DNA from: Nepenthes gracilis | Lineage: Eukaryota > Streptophyta > Magnoliopsida > Caryophyllales > Nepenthaceae | Direction of reading: 5' to 3' | Assembly (NCBI GenBank): GCA_033239525.1 | Contig: BSYO01000008.1 | Coordinates: forward strand, 12,097,294-12,161,293 | Length of the DNA: 64,000 bases | In this document: positions 1-11,471 of the stretch, one piece after another | Numbering within the stretch: position 1 is the stretch's first letter | Layout of the letters: every line of letters starts with the position of its first letter | Program-made: the position numbers and the translations under genes | The notes under the pieces: model-generated | What the model was told of the DNA's origin: nothing | Database searches by the model: none | What the model saw: the letters and a program-made list of their open reading frames with translations, nothing else

Positions 1-388
1 ATACGTCTACTTAGCTATGTCAGACACGGCACTCAACTCGTGCTAGTCAAGGAGCACAAAGGAGCGTAGTGATCGGTGTACCACGTTGAGCGGAATGCTG
101 ATAGACGTGGAAACCTGCTATCTGCACGCCAAAAGGATCGCGTTGATGCTCATCCGTTTAGCGCGGAAGCTACGGCCCTACTTCCATGCTCACCGGATTG
201 TCGTTCTAAAGGATCAACCCCTGAAGTCGATCCTACAAAAACCAAAAACCTCCGGGCAACTGGTCAAGTGGGCTATAGAACTAAGAGAATTCGACGTGGA
301 GTTCCGACTACGATTGTCCCTCAAGGGTAAGGCTCTAGCGGACTTCATCATCAAAGCAGCGACCCCCACCTCTAAACGACCCACATAG
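1..388 (+). pseudogene. gypsy RNase H domain fused to RT (partial)
   Basis: The frame running to 388 resembles the RNase H that directly follows reverse transcriptase in plant gypsy polyproteins. It holds the stretches RKLRPYFHAHRIVVLKDQPL and GQLVKWAIELREFDVEFR, close to the usual 'RKLRPYFQAH..VVLTDQPL' and 'GRLVKWAIELSEFDI.YRP', and ends in KGKALADFI. The first 85 bases read as the same domain but contain stops, and the reverse transcriptase itself would lie left of the window. In a live element it removes the RNA strand of the RNA/DNA hybrid. A stop at 386-388 separates it from the next domain. Confidence 0.75.
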
Positions 389-398
389 CCCAGGGAGT

Positions 399-880
399 AT
401 GGACCTTCTTGACATTCGAACATGGACCCTAAATGTGGACGGGTCATCCATCCAGACAGGCAGCGGAACCGGAGTCATGCTTAGGACTCCAAACAGTACG
501 GAGATTAAGTATTCTGTCATGCTAACCTTTCCTGCTACTAATAACATAGTGGAATACGAAACCCTTCTTGTAGGACTTCATCTAGCAAAGGAGTGCTTCT
601 CCAAGTCGTTGGTCGTATGCAATGACTCAGAGCTCGTGGTCAACCAAATCCAAGGAACCTTCAATGCATCGAACCCTCAGCTTGCGAAGTACCTTGCGAA
701 AATAAAGGCCCAGATCCAAGGCTTCGAGCACTTCAAGATTGAACACGTGCTGCCAAAAACTGAAAAGCTAACCGACTAGCTAGGGATGCAGCTGTAGGAT
801 CTCTAGAGCAGTACGCCAGGGACCTACGGGAAACCCTGGCCGTACCTAGTGTTGATGCCTTAGACCAGGAGGTGCTACAG
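399..880 (+). pseudogene. second (archaeal-type) RNase H of a Tat-like pol
   Basis: The 126-codon frame at 399-779 begins with WTLNVDGSS and continues through FPATNNIVEYETLLVGLHLA and VVCNDSELVVNQIQG. These carry the acidic residues of an RNase H fold: D in NVDGSS, E in VEYETLL and D in CNDSEL. A stop at 777-779 is bypassed in another frame that reads NRLARDAAVG and so on to about 880, so a frameshift lies near 770. A second RNase H after the RT-linked one is typical of Tat-lineage gypsy elements. The integrase expected next is not visible. Confidence 0.75.
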
Positions 881-1388
881 ATCGACAAGGATAAGCCTGG
901 GGGCTCCCCAAGTTCAGCCACGAGGCCTCTGCGGTGCTTGGATGGTCCGGGGCCACGAGAGGTGAGGGAACGCTTGGGGGCTCCGAACCTTGAGCCGTCC
1001 CTGCAGCAGCTGTCTCCAAAGTCAACTCGGCACTTGGCGGGCATGCCTCCCACGCGGCTTCGACCTCCAACCCCACGGGAGCATCCTCTTGGACGCCGAC
1101 CTCCAGAAACGGCCCAGTAGGAGGTCCGGCAAGCTCTGAAGATCCCACTAGAATTGGTGCTGGCCCTGGTGAGTGCGTTCCCTCCCGCTCCTCATGAACT
1201 AAGGCGCCGCCCTCCACTGGAACACCCTTAGCAATCGTCTCTCGGCGGCTCCAAAGCAATGAAGGAGCCCGCAGAAGACCCTTCACCAGAATAAAGCTCC
1301 ACCGTAGGAATGCCGTACTTAGCGAATGCTACGGTGGGAATCGGAATGGGCTCAGTAGCTCCCTCCAGTGGTTCAACGCTCAACATCG
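846..1388 (-). pseudogene. antisense extra ORF of Tat-like element, C-terminal part
   Basis: On the minus strand, opposite to pol, a frame runs from the solo-LTR junction at 1388 through about 50 codons to a stop near 1230. A frameshifted frame then carries on to about 846. The sequence is rich in acidic residues, Pro and Ser. Removing the inserted LTR and one copy of its flanking 5-mer keeps the frame open into the antisense ORF at 4596, so this is read as its C-terminal end. No domain is recognisable here. Only the arrangement is clear; the function of this ORF class is not established. Confidence 0.5.
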
Positions 1389-1984
1389 TGTAACGACCCG
1401 AGCTTGGATCCTCGAACCCAACCCGGACCGTTATGGTGAAAATCTCGAATCATCTGAAATCACCAATCACACATCATCAAGTAATTTAAATGAACTCAAT
1501 ACTATCATTTAAGACACCATCAATAATCATCATAAGTACATCATTAAATAAATATCCATAACAGTAATAAATAACTTCAATAAGTGATATTGATTTCCCA
1601 AAATATCAATTCTCATAAAAAAACTCTAATAAAAGTTAAACAGCAATTTAACCAACAAAATCTTAAGTCTTTATCATGGAAGCCTCAATCTCTGAGATCA
1701 CCTCTGCCTGAAGTCTACACAATAACCCGCGATCTCTTTAATCCTGATATCAACCTATCTACTCTTGAGCCAATAAAATATAAGAGTGAGTCAAATACCC
1801 AGTAAGTAAAAAATAAACAATAATAGAGGAGTACAATAAAGCATCTTGGACAATAAATAACGAATAAGCGTAATAATAGTAGATAGTACATCAACCACTG
1901 CCCGAGACTCAATAACAAGTCATGTATACAAATCGAAGGTCATGTGAACAACTGGATATCAAGAAGCAACATGGATTCATTGAA

Positions 1985-2575
1985 TCGATCATTAGCTCAA
2001 TACGAGGTCACAACTGTATGAATGACAAAAGTTTCCATGTACCTTATTCTACTATAGTGAACCAAAGGCCACGAATTTACGCCCCCGATGGATGGGTAAT
2101 GCAACGAGGTTATCCATGGTATCCAACTACCCCTACAGTCCTCCGAGAGATTGTACCCGTACTATGCCGATACCCCCTCCGATACCCCTCGCCAATGATA
2201 TCCCAGATATTATCATCTACGATGGTCACTAGGTTATAATATTTCCTCTCGACTCACTATACGAGATAACAAGAATTTGATTATCAACTCAATTTGAGAT
2301 CACCACTGTATGAGATAATAAAAATCTCCTTGGATCTTATTCTACCATAGTGAATCAAAGGCTACGCATATTTACAACCCCAACGGCTGGGTAATGTAAC
2401 AAGGTTACCCATAGTATCCAACTACACCTACAATCCTCCCAGAGGCTATACCCGTAGCATGCCGATACCATCCATGATACCTCTCGCCAAATGATATCCT
2501 ATATATCATCCTCTATGATGGTCACATGGTGATAAGTATCCCTCCTCAATATCAAAGGCCTCAATCTCCGAAATG
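1985..2575. repeat. tandem duplication of about 295 bp inside the LTR
   Basis: Two diverged copies lie head to tail, about 1985-2275 and 2276-2575. Shared landmarks are CACTGTATGA or AACTGTATGA, TATTCTAC.ATAGTGAA, GGGTAATG.AAC.AGGTTA and TGATGGTCAC, each displaced by 292-296 bases. Confidence 0.7.
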
Positions 2576-4040
2576 GAATCAGTATTAGAAAAGTATAGAC
2601 TACTCTAAGATCTCACGAACTCCCATTCGTCCGGTTATCATAGAGTCTTCTCACACTCTCTTTTACTTATCCATAAAGTGCCAATAAGATATCGCATGCA
2701 CGCAAGGTTAACAGAATGATTAACGATTTCAAGAATAATTGTAGGAAATAATTCGACTATTAGTATTTTCAACATACCAATGCACATGTATAATTTACAT
2801 AAACAATCATGTAACCAACAATTACATATTTTCAACATACCCACTCCCAACCCGAGAGCACACTACACCCACACAACCATATACCATTTATAAATTCACA
2901 TACAGCACTCACACACGTATACACCGCACGAATATGCCTATTTTTTATATACCTACACACCACACGCACACGCACACAATAGGAGCACTACCTTCTCATT
3001 CTTAGGTTCATCACCAGCCGCAGCAAAGCACCACCTTCTATATGTATAAATAAATGTATAAATACATACACAAATGGCGACACATATACATCCACATATA
3101 CACAAAGCTATATGTACAAATGAATGTATAAATTGCACAAATGGCCCGTATGCATCCACGGCGTATATTCATTGCCCGAACCCGAATCCCTTACTGCCCT
3201 ATTTTCCCCCGATGCTCTGTTTTCCCCAATTCCTTACTTTGTCACCAAATTTGGATCGAGTGTCACAAAATCATAAAAACACATAATCAACATCCGAGAA
3301 TGGAAAGGGAAGGGTTTACTTGCAAAATGACGGGTCTTATCTTACATTGCTACCCTTGGGTCACTGGACTCAACTGGAAAATGGGAATAGAGCACGATGC
3401 TTTGTTTCCCACGGCAGCGCCAAATCCCCTAAAATTAGGGGTTTATAATATGTAAAATTGATACTTGCAGTTCCATTAGTCAATTTACGCAACCCAAGTT
3501 TATCATTAAGCCCTCAAAAGTCGATCATCCTCTCGCAAAGCCGTGGCTTTGCATTCGGACCCCCAACTCTGTAACCCTCGATTCCACCTGTTTCCCACCA
3601 AATCAGGGCATGAAATCCAAGATTCGATATTAACAAGAATGAAGGAAAAGTTTATTTTGCAAGGTGAAAATTTTACTTGCCTGATTGAACAGAGTCGGCG
3701 AGGTTTTAACGGTGGCCGGGGCTGGCGGCAGCGATGGCACAGGCTGACGATGGCAACACAGTGACAACGGCCACTAACGGCGAACATTGATGGCACACCT
3801 CTGGGCCCAAAGTGGTGACAACTACTATGACTCTAGACGCCTTCTACTTCTTCCTCCCCCCTCCTAACACCAATGTCTTCCTTAAATAATGACGGGGTTG
3901 ATTTAGGGTTTGCTGAGTTTCCATTTGGGGAATCCGTCTCCTTCCTCTTCGGATCGCGCCATCCTCTCTATCTCTCTCTTCTCCTTTTCTTTTTCTTTTT
4001 CTTTCTTCTCTTCTTCCTTGCCTTTCTTTCTTCTTCGTTG

Positions 4041-4041
<1 letters not shown>

Positions 4042-4102
<61 letters not shown>

Positions 4103-4145
4103 ATTTTCTTTCTTTCTTCTTCATTGTTTATTATTATTAATATCA

Positions 4146-4176
<31 letters not shown>

Positions 4177-4177
4177 C
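4042..4177. repeat. (TTA)n microsatellite, compound
   Basis: A run of about 20 TTA units (4042-4101) is followed by a pyrimidine-rich spacer and a second TTA/ATA cluster (about 4128-4177). It lies in the inserted LTR between the AT-rich and the purine-rich (minus strand) parts. Confidence 0.9.
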
Positions 4178-4595
4178 TAAATTTCTTTTTATAATTCAAA
4201 ATATTAATTAATTACATAATTACCCTTACAATATATTTAAATTTGTAATCATAATTTCTAATATTTTAACTTCTTTTAAATTTAATTATATTTTCAGTCA
4301 ATGAATACTAATAAATTAAAATTTCACCGATGAATCTATTCAATTAATTAGTTTGGTTCAAAATTAAGTAAATTTTCTATTTAACTCTAAACTTTAATCG
4401 ATACTCTAAATATCTAAACTCAATCCACCGATCCAATACTCTAAATTTATTATGCCCAAATATCTAGGACCCATTCAACGGTCCATATACTTCAAACTTA
4501 TATTTTCAGCCCGAATTATGAAACTTTATGTCTAAAATCACTAAAAATAATTATCCTAACTAATAATAAAAATAAAATTATTCAGGGGTGTTACA

Positions 4596-5569
4596 CGTCA
4601 CCTTCGGGATTGGTCTCCAGGCACATGTGGTGGACCCTACGACCAACCTTTGTGATCTCCAGGTGGAGGTACCTTTGGCCTCCCTCAACCTCTTCAGTGA
4701 AGCCTCAACCTCCTCGTCATCCGAAAATGACTCCAACAATGAGCAACTTTCCTCAACGTCTTCTCCTGATAGCTTAGGGATCACGACATCCTCGGGCTTC
4801 TTCTTTGAAGGGCCAGCGATGCCCCAACCAAACGAAGGCCCCCATCTGGTGGCCTCGAACATGATGGACGTCAGATAGTAGCCCTGAATAGAGAATGTCG
4901 CCACCTGGGAGTTAATGGCGGTGACCAACTCTGCTGTATCCTTAGCGTCCTCTGAGGACACCTTCCCGTGGAAGTACTTCGAGATTGGGCCCCATTCACG
5001 TGAGAGCTCTGAGTCAGAAGGCTCCTGCAAGAAGAAGAAGCCCCCCTTCCAGTTCTTTACCAAATCGGGGTTGGTCCCCCGGAAATGGAAACCAATTTTT
5101 GGAGACATAGAGATCCAATCTTCCGACTCCGTGAAACAGAAGATCACTTTCGCCACCTTTGCATTGAATGCACTAGTATGAAGGTTGGAGAACATGCATA
5201 GTAAAACCAAATAACGAACGACATTGGGGTGAAGCCTCACCACAGGAACACCCAATGGCTCGACCAGTGTGTATAGAGTACATGGCATGGGGTAACGAAG
5301 CTCCCCTCTGAGGTGGTGCTCATAAACAATAACGAAGCCATCTGGAGGGGTGTTGGCTCTACCCGTAAAGCCAGGAGCATGATAAGCCCAATCATTGGGA
5401 TCCCATAATCCACCATCAGAGCAATGATGGCACTCATTGTCAAAACAGAGCCCACGTTATCAACCCTGTGGTGGCCCGACTTGAGAACCCGCAAAGAGGA
5501 AGCAGTTTCTCTCTTCTTGGCCATCTCTCTCTCTCGCTCTAGGACAAGTTGCAGCATGAAAAGGCACAA
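4596..5569 (-). pseudogene. antisense extra ORF of Tat-like element, N-terminal part (PF04195-like)
   Basis: On the minus strand an ATG at 5524-5522 (context GAGAG-ATG-GCC) opens a frame beginning MAKKRETAS. One or two frameshifts lead into the 236-codon frame ending at 4578, which contains YTLVEPLGVPVVRLHPNVVRYL and KNWKGGFFFLQEP. This is the style of the plant 'putative gypsy type transposon' domain found in extra ORFs of Tat-lineage elements. Acidic and Ser-rich sequence follows. The frame is cut by the inserted LTR at 4596-4595, where foreign codons lead to a stop. A TATTTAAG box lies about 73 bases upstream of the ATG. The role of the product is unknown. Confidence 0.65.
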
Positions 5570-5596
5570 AGAGGAAGGGATTTCGCTGAGACGTCG

Positions 5597-5604
5597 CTTA
5601 AATA
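5597..5604 (-). promoter_or_regulatory. TATA-like box upstream of the antisense ORF
   Basis: TATTTAAG on the minus strand, about 73 bases before the ATG at 5524. Plant TATA boxes lie about 25-35 bases before the start of transcription, so a short leader would fit. Equivalent boxes precede the other two antisense coding blocks (6759-6766 and 43473-43480). Confidence 0.4.
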
Positions 5605-5894
5605 GACAGCAGGGTGCCAGTGCGTAGGAAAACCCAAACGATGCCTTTGTTGAATGGCTAGGCCATGTGTTAGCTCAGCAGGAGCATCACGGGTCCCAAG
5701 CAGCGGCTAATCATGACCTCTTATCGGATTGCAGATCAATATCGCCTCAACAAAGCCTCGCTTTCACACTCACATTTAATGTGAGAATTCTGATCGCCAG
5801 GGACAGCGACGGCAAGACTTCCAAGATAGGCTCACACGAGAGAAAACAAACAATTCGAATACAAGCGACAGAAAATAAACGGCACAGTTAAGTA

Positions 5895-6736
5895 TCAAGT
5901 TGCATTATAATGATCACTAACAACTTTTTTTTTACAGTAGCCTGCCGCCGCAAGGTACAACCAATGGCCACCTCTGGGCTTAGAAGGGTCTGGAGCTGGA
6001 TACTCTAACAGGTCCACACGTATTAGGGCACAAGAGTTTCGAGAGTCCAGGATGCCGATGCGAAAGTTTGAATCCTCTAGCGAGACTAGTCTCCAGCTGA
6101 GACGAATGTCATCCTGGAAGTTCCTTTCCAGTGCAGGACAAACCTCCTCCGACAGAAACCTCGACCTCAGCTCAGTTCCCATCCGCGCGAGCTCCTCTTC
6201 GAACTTAGCCGCAGCCTTTCAAGCTCCTCCTGGAGAGCCAACATGCAGGCCCAAGCCTGCACATTGGCACTGGCAAGTCTGGACGCCCTCACTTCTGATT
6301 CAGCCCATGCTTCTTCAAAGTGTGTGGCGCGAGTCCTCAACTGCTCTATCTCTCCGACTGCAACCTGCACCCTAGCTTCAACACCTTCAACGGCCCCAGC
6401 AGCTTGATGGAGCAAAGGATCCGCCCTCCTAGGCCTACTATCCCACAATGAGGCAGACATCTCCTCCCTCTCAAAGCCCGGAGGTGCCCTCAAAAATCGT
6501 AGCGGACCCACAATGGTGGCCTCCGAATGACATCCCTCCGCTGCCGCTGCGCTGGTCGCAACCGCACGAAGGATCCCAGAGGCATGGGTCCCAATTTCAA
6601 GCTCTTCGGAGGAAGGCTCTAACCCAAATGACGAGGATGACCTCTCCATTGAAGTCACAACGGAAAAAGACAGAGGGAAAGACTCAAAGGTAGCACGAAG
6701 CTTCACGCCGTCTAAAAGCAAAACAACAGAGCACAC
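5895..6736 (-). pseudogene. second antisense block, coiled-coil type
   Basis: Two minus-strand frames joined near 6175. The upstream one (about 6736-6167) holds a Glu/Arg/Leu-rich stretch with heptad character (VGEIEQLRTRATHFEEAW, LALQEELERLRLSS). The next (6182-5895) continues MGTELRSRFLSEEV. In the second Tat-like element a comparable coiled-coil stretch lies after the PF04195-like part; here it lies before it, so the region looks duplicated or rearranged. No ATG is in frame with the long frame near its start (the first codon listed is GTG at 6736), so the true start is uncertain. Function unknown. Confidence 0.45.
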
Positions 6737-6758
6737 AACCTTGGAGGGAACTCATGCG

Positions 6759-6766
6759 TTTAAATA
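6759..6766 (-). promoter_or_regulatory. TATA-like box upstream of the coiled-coil antisense block
   Basis: TATTTAAA on the minus strand, 23 bases upstream of the first codon of the antisense frame. Same motif type as at 5597-5604 and 43473-43480. Confidence 0.3.
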
Positions 6767-8172
6767 AGCAAAATTCCCAATCAAAATGGCAACCTTCTGA
6801 AGATAGAGTGTGCCAGAAGAAAGCCAATGGACACCCTCCATGTGGCAAATCTCTGAAGCTTCACACCTTTCCAAGGTGAATCATTATGGCGCCTCGCCCC
6901 GCGATTCCCCATGCATTTAATGTGCCAGATGGCTAGGCGGATGTGACATCCACCTGTGGCGTTTGAGTTTCCACGATGTCAGCAACCAAAAGGTCTCCTC
7001 CTACCGCGTCCTCTTGTCGACTATCTACATTAAGATTCGAGATCGACAGAACTGGCTGCAAGCATCCGAAGATGCTCAGATGCACGGAGCAGAGTGCGAT
7101 GCGACAGAAGAAGAAAACTGACCATGAAGGGTGATCCGAGAAGAAGTCGATAAGAAAAGAGGCATGCTACAAGGCAGAAGAATAAAGATGAAGGAATACT
7201 TCTTTTATTAATCAATGATTTCTTTACAAAGTATAAAATTTGTAGCAACAAAAGAACAGGAAATAAAAAATATAGCAGAGAATAGAAATCTTGAGGTGGC
7301 ATCGCTGGATGCTTTGAGCGCAATTAGGAACCGTGATCCACACCAAGTCACTCCAGTGGCATCACCGTAACTCCGGTGCGCCCGAGCATGGGAGCGCCTA
7401 TGCTTGCCCTACCCTAACAATCGACCGTGGTCGACCAGCACGGTAAAACCAGCACCAACCAGGGAGACCTCGGTGGGGATGCAAAAAGCATGCACTCCCC
7501 CCATGGAGGCTTCGCTCTTCGCCACCCCTCCAGAGGGAGAGTACAATGGTCCAAATGAAGTGGAGACCGCGAGCGACACGCCGCACCGGTAGTAAAGCTC
7601 CCTGGGATGGCTCCACCGCGATACCACTGCACACTGGAGGACTTCGCTCCATCGGGGGAGGCACGTGAAGACAACAGAGTGGCTGATCCACCCTCATTAG
7701 TATGAAGAACCACCCACAGCGTGGGCATGGGAACAGTCTTCATTAGAAGCCATGGATCTCCGGCTAGCCCATCCAATTCCTTCATAGACTCCCACCAGAG
7801 GTGGGGCGAGCCAAGACCCTCGCATTGCTCCTCCAAATTCAGCCAAGGGATGAGCCACACCAGTCAAAGGGTCTTCCTATTTATGGGCAAGATGGCACCC
7901 TTCCAGCGCCTAATGGGGCACACTACCCCATGGACGTCTTTCACGAAACAGGAAAGCCCTCAAATTCAATGCAACCTCAGGTGTGCAAATCCTTCCATTC
8001 CAGGCAACGAATCACTGTGACACCAAAAAGCCTACGCAACCGCCTGGAGAAGGCACGAAGTTGGAAGATGACAAACATTGGTGCATCTCGAGGGGAGTTG
8101 AGCAATCGCGAGTTGGACCCAGAAGAACATGCTAGGCCACGACCACGTGGTCGGCCCAGGCATGGGAGCTAG
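6767..8172 (+). other. 3' internal region of the Tat-like element, non-coding
   Basis: Sequence between the antisense block and the 3' LTR. No long frame has recognisable content. Parts resemble the equivalent interval at about 43500-44800 of the second Tat-like element. Just before the LTR, GACCACGTGGTC (8141-8152) is a perfect 12-bp palindrome around a CACGTG core. Confidence 0.5.
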
Positions 8173-9060
8173 TGTTGGGTCCATTACGAAGGCCCAAAGA
8201 TATTCGAAGCCCAACCCGTTGACCAACAGCCCCAAACGGCGGATCCAGCTCAACGTTCCAAAGCAGCCTACATGGCGGCCCTTACCTGTAGCCAATGAGC
8301 GTTGCCTGTAGCCCATTAATGTGGCTGTTAGGCGACAGTGGTGGCGCAGAGGAGATGAGCCAATCGGGAGAGAGTTAGTGCTACCAGCCATGGCTTACGT
8401 CGCTGCCCACAGTGCTCCAACCAATCCCAGCACAAAGGGTAGACCAAGTGTGACTTGTGACTCCCGACAGCCTACCTGCCATCATAAGGCAACAATCGAC
8501 ACACCGGCGACCACCGACAACAATCAGCGGCCAACAAATCCCTGCTGCGAGAATTCTCGCACCCAAAGCCCCCAACCGAGGGGCCTATAAAATCCCTCCC
8601 CTTCTACAGGGGAAAAGGGGATGGATTGGATCCTGAACAATCAACTCTACGTCAAGCAAGTTAAGCACAAAAACCCTCTTCCTAATCCGACTCTCTCAGC
8701 TTTCTTGATGATGAGAATTAGCCACCCGCTTAGGTGCATTCCGGGAGCCAAGCCTCCCAATACCCTCTCACTAATCTCTCACACCTCCATTCACCTACTC
8801 CCAACACATTTGCAGCATATTTTTGTGCACCTCCAAGCGTGCGCCTCTTTTTGTTTATTGCAAAAAGTTACTGACTTAAGCGTCGGAGTATTTTCGGTAG
8901 GAGAAATCCCACCGGACCTCTGACCTTCTATTTGTTAGTTGTATTGTGCAGGCCTCAAGTTAAACAAGACGAAAACTAGACCCACTTGCGATCGCCTCCA
9001 GACGATGAGGAATTCGAAAGCTCCCTAATTTGTACGACAACCGAGACCCGGGACATAACA
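8173..9060 (+). repeat. 3' LTR of the first Tat-like element
   Basis: Starts TGTTGGGTCC and ends ACATAACA, so the tips TGTT and AACA are inverted. The last 250 bases align with the LTR ends at 39000-39240 and 46030-46265, sharing TGACTTAA.CGTC, TTTGTTAGTTGT.TTGTG.AG and GCTCCCTAATT. The first bases match the TGATGGGTCCGATAG start of the LTR at 44807. The 5' partner lies outside the window. Confidence 0.75.
8586..8593 (+). promoter_or_regulatory. LTR TATA box
   Basis: TATAAAAT about 410 bases into the 888-bp LTR, followed by CCCTCCCCTTCTACAGGGG. This is the usual place for an LTR promoter. Inferred from sequence and position only. Confidence 0.45.
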
Positions 9061-9699
9061 TTTATATTCTCATATTTTCATATACCACCATACCTTGTTG
9101 GCATCTTCTTTATCATCCACAACATAAAAGTCTTTTTTTTAATGTTTTACCTCTAAACTTTGCTACATTTTCTCCCTTCAAGTTTCATCATCAAGTTCTT
9201 TATCATCCACCACCCAAATGTCTTTTGTAAACATTTCATCTTCAAATTTTGCTATGTTTTCTTCATTCAAACTCAATTATCTCGTTTGTTGACACTTTGA
9301 AGTTTAAATATATTTTCCATTTTTATACTTACATATAATACTAGGACTATGAATCTGTGTTGAACAGGTAGACTCACCATGAATGACTTTGCTTTTAGTA
9401 TTTGCTTTATAAGCCTATTTGTGAAAATTAGGCACTAATAGCATTTATTGTTTCTGACTGTATGACTAGTTTAATATATATACATTATCATATCCCCTAA
9501 TTTAATGCTTTATGATACTAGAATAGTTCTCAAACAATGTGTCAATAAAAGTTCCATCTAGTCAATATGGGCTCTACATCTCAATTAATCCAACGATATG
9601 AAAGAGTCGTATACATCATAATGAAAGAAGAATGGACATCATAATGCATTTGACAAACACTAATGAGGTGTATAAAATAAAAAAGCTAGGAAAAAATTC
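9061..9699. other. AT-rich intergenic DNA with a diverged tandem duplication
   Basis: No coding content. Between about 9105 and 9285 a segment of about 86 bp is duplicated in tandem; both copies begin TCTTTATCATCCAC and contain TTTGCTA and TTCA.... motifs. Confidence 0.5.
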
Positions 9700-10420
9700 C
9701 TTTTTATTGGAAAAATCAAGAAAATTCGTGGGGCGGGCATATATTCACTACCTAAATCGAATTGTAACACTTTGATGCTCGAAGAAAATTATGTTTCAAC
9801 ATAGGTTTCAAATTCTTGAAAAAAAGAAAATACCTCAAATTTAGAATAAACAAAATAAATCCGAATGTAATTACTATAATCATAAATAAGCGTCACAAAA
9901 TATTTATAGTTTGCATAAGATATAACAGAAGCAATACCCTATTCATCACTATGAATCAAATCAAAACCATTTTCAGCAAGACTACCATAAGAAGGGAAGA
10001 GTAGTGACTTACTTTTATACATTTTTACATGTGAAACAATCAAAGGAAGACGAGTGGGAAGTTGAACTTTATTGCCTAACATACTAGAGTTTCTTTGCAC
10101 AGTGAGTAGTAATATGTCCATATGCCTTGCAGCTGCAAAAACAACCACATTAGATGACATTTTGTCTTGCTATGAAGTAGTTTGCATGGCGAGATGTTCT
10201 TCACAAAGTAACTCTCCAAAGCATATATCCAAAAAGGGTGAAGGGTCACGATTCATCAAATTGGAACCAATGGCCTCAAAATCAAGTTGGAGTCTCAACA
10301 AAAATTGATCATGCTTACTATGCTCATGAATCTCCTAGATAGTGGAAAGCAATTTATCTGGCACTTTTGCATAGATCATGTCAGTATATTCAACCCATAT
10401 ATTTTGAAACTATCTTGAAT
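9700..10420 (-). pseudogene. Ty1/copia gag and integrase remnant
   Basis: On the minus strand, about 10400-10190 reads as copia gag: VPDKLLSTI, DQFLLRLQLDFEAIGSNLMN, RDPSPFLDICFGELL. A decayed zinc-knuckle region follows. About 10000-9720 then reads as copia integrase: GFDLIHSDE, ALVISYANYKYFVTLIYDYS, and a diverged DS.GSEYM-like stretch. Gag passes almost directly into integrase, so most of protease and the pre-integrase region is missing. Stops and frameshifts are frequent. No LTRs were found for it. Confidence 0.7.
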
Positions 10421-11449
10421 GAAGAAATCACCCAAGTAAAAATAACAATATCATATTTTAACTAAAATTATCAGTCAATCTTATCTTGTTAACTTAAATA
10501 CTCCCTTATACTTTTAGTGGTCTTACATGGCCTCAAATTAGGACAATTTGAGGATCTATCGATCCTAAAATCCAAGTCATGGCTCTAGCATGCTCTAACC
10601 TTCCACAATGTTAATTTTAGAAGTTCCACAAGTGCAGGATCATTTCCATCGATATGACCTAGCACTTCTTTTCTCATAATCCCACACAGAGTAATTTTAA
10701 CAAGTAAATTAGAAAGTAAATGAATCAACAAACTTTTGTCATAGTAATTGCAAAAGGCTTATCTTCAAAGTGCTAAAATACTAAGTAGCCAAACATATCA
10801 ATAGAGGAAGAGAAATACCAGAAATCCCAATTCATATTACCACAAAAAGTGTCCAATTTGCTCTTATCAGCAAAACACTCACAAAGAGATGTTGTTACTC
10901 ACCACTAGAACCACCCAAAAAAAAAAAAAAAAAGAACAACCAATTTTTAATCTAATGAAACCCATCTTCAAAAAGTTTCCTCTACCTTCGCAACCCAAAT
11001 AAACAAATACCAAGCATCTGCCAAGGCAATTCAACAATCAACTTCCTCCAGATATTACAGCAAATCCACCCTGCAATATAAAACTAGATAGAAAGCTTTC
11101 AATTTCATCAAGCCTGTTTGGCTAAAAAGTCGGACGACTCAAACCAAATTGTTTACCTGTTCCCGCTACTCACATCTCCAAATTCAATCGAGATTTGGGT
11201 ATCTTTGATCATCCCAGAAAACTTAAAAACAAGAAATGTAACATGGAGAGGTTAACAAATGAGAAAGGGAACCGGGAGAGAAGAGAGAAGAATTTTATTT
11301 GTCAACGATACAATCAAAACATTTAAGCCTCTTACACAACAACAATGATTTTATTCCATTCTTTTCCACAAGGAATATAGTACAGTATTTAATATCAAAA
11401 AATATGACTACTAAAGACCACACTTCTCCTATCCTATATCAGTATAGGC
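10421..11449. other. AT-rich intergenic DNA
   Basis: No gene or element recognised. A run of 17 A occurs at about 10917-10933; I could not attach it to a retroposed copy. Confidence 0.4.
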
Positions 11450-11471
11450 ACTCCTCGTAGGCTTCCCGGCC

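Larger units (their letters stand above)
1389..4595 (-). mobile_element. solo gypsy LTR inserted in the antisense ORF
   Basis: The segment starts TGTAACGACCC and ends GGGGTGTTACA, giving inverted LTR-type ends. It is flanked by CATCG (1384-1388) and CGTCA (4596-4600). These differ by two transitions, both explained by CpG decay of an original CGTCG. Minus orientation is inferred: read that way, AT-rich U3-like DNA (4595 to about 4200) is followed by a (TTA)n tract and then by a purine-rich GAAGAAGAGAG-type leader (about 4130-3960), the usual order in chromovirus LTRs. No gag or pol is present, so it is a solo LTR or an internally deleted element. Related sequence lies at about 29000-30500. 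Confidence 0.65.
1..9060 (+). mobile_element. Tat-like Ty3/gypsy element, 3' part
   Basis: The right-hand part of an LTR retrotransposon whose 5' end lies outside the window. In order it shows an RNase H joined to the end of RT, a second RNase H, an antisense coding region and a 3' LTR. A second, archaeal-type RNase H plus an antisense extra ORF before the 3' LTR is a known arrangement in plant Tat-lineage elements, so the lineage call is family knowledge applied to what I see. No integrase is recognisable between the second RNase H and the antisense region, so the element looks internally deleted. A 3.2 kb LTR element interrupts it at 1389-4595. All reading frames are damaged. Confidence 0.75.

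Noticed and set aside
3873..4211. ORFs of 112, 76 and 73 codons with poly-Ile, poly-Leu and poly-Asn
   Set aside because: They are translations of the TTA microsatellite and pyrimidine tract, not genes.
7398..7860. Overlapping 148-, 99- and 72-codon minus ORFs
   Set aside because: Overlapping frames in a GC-rich non-coding part of the Tat-like element, with no family resemblance.
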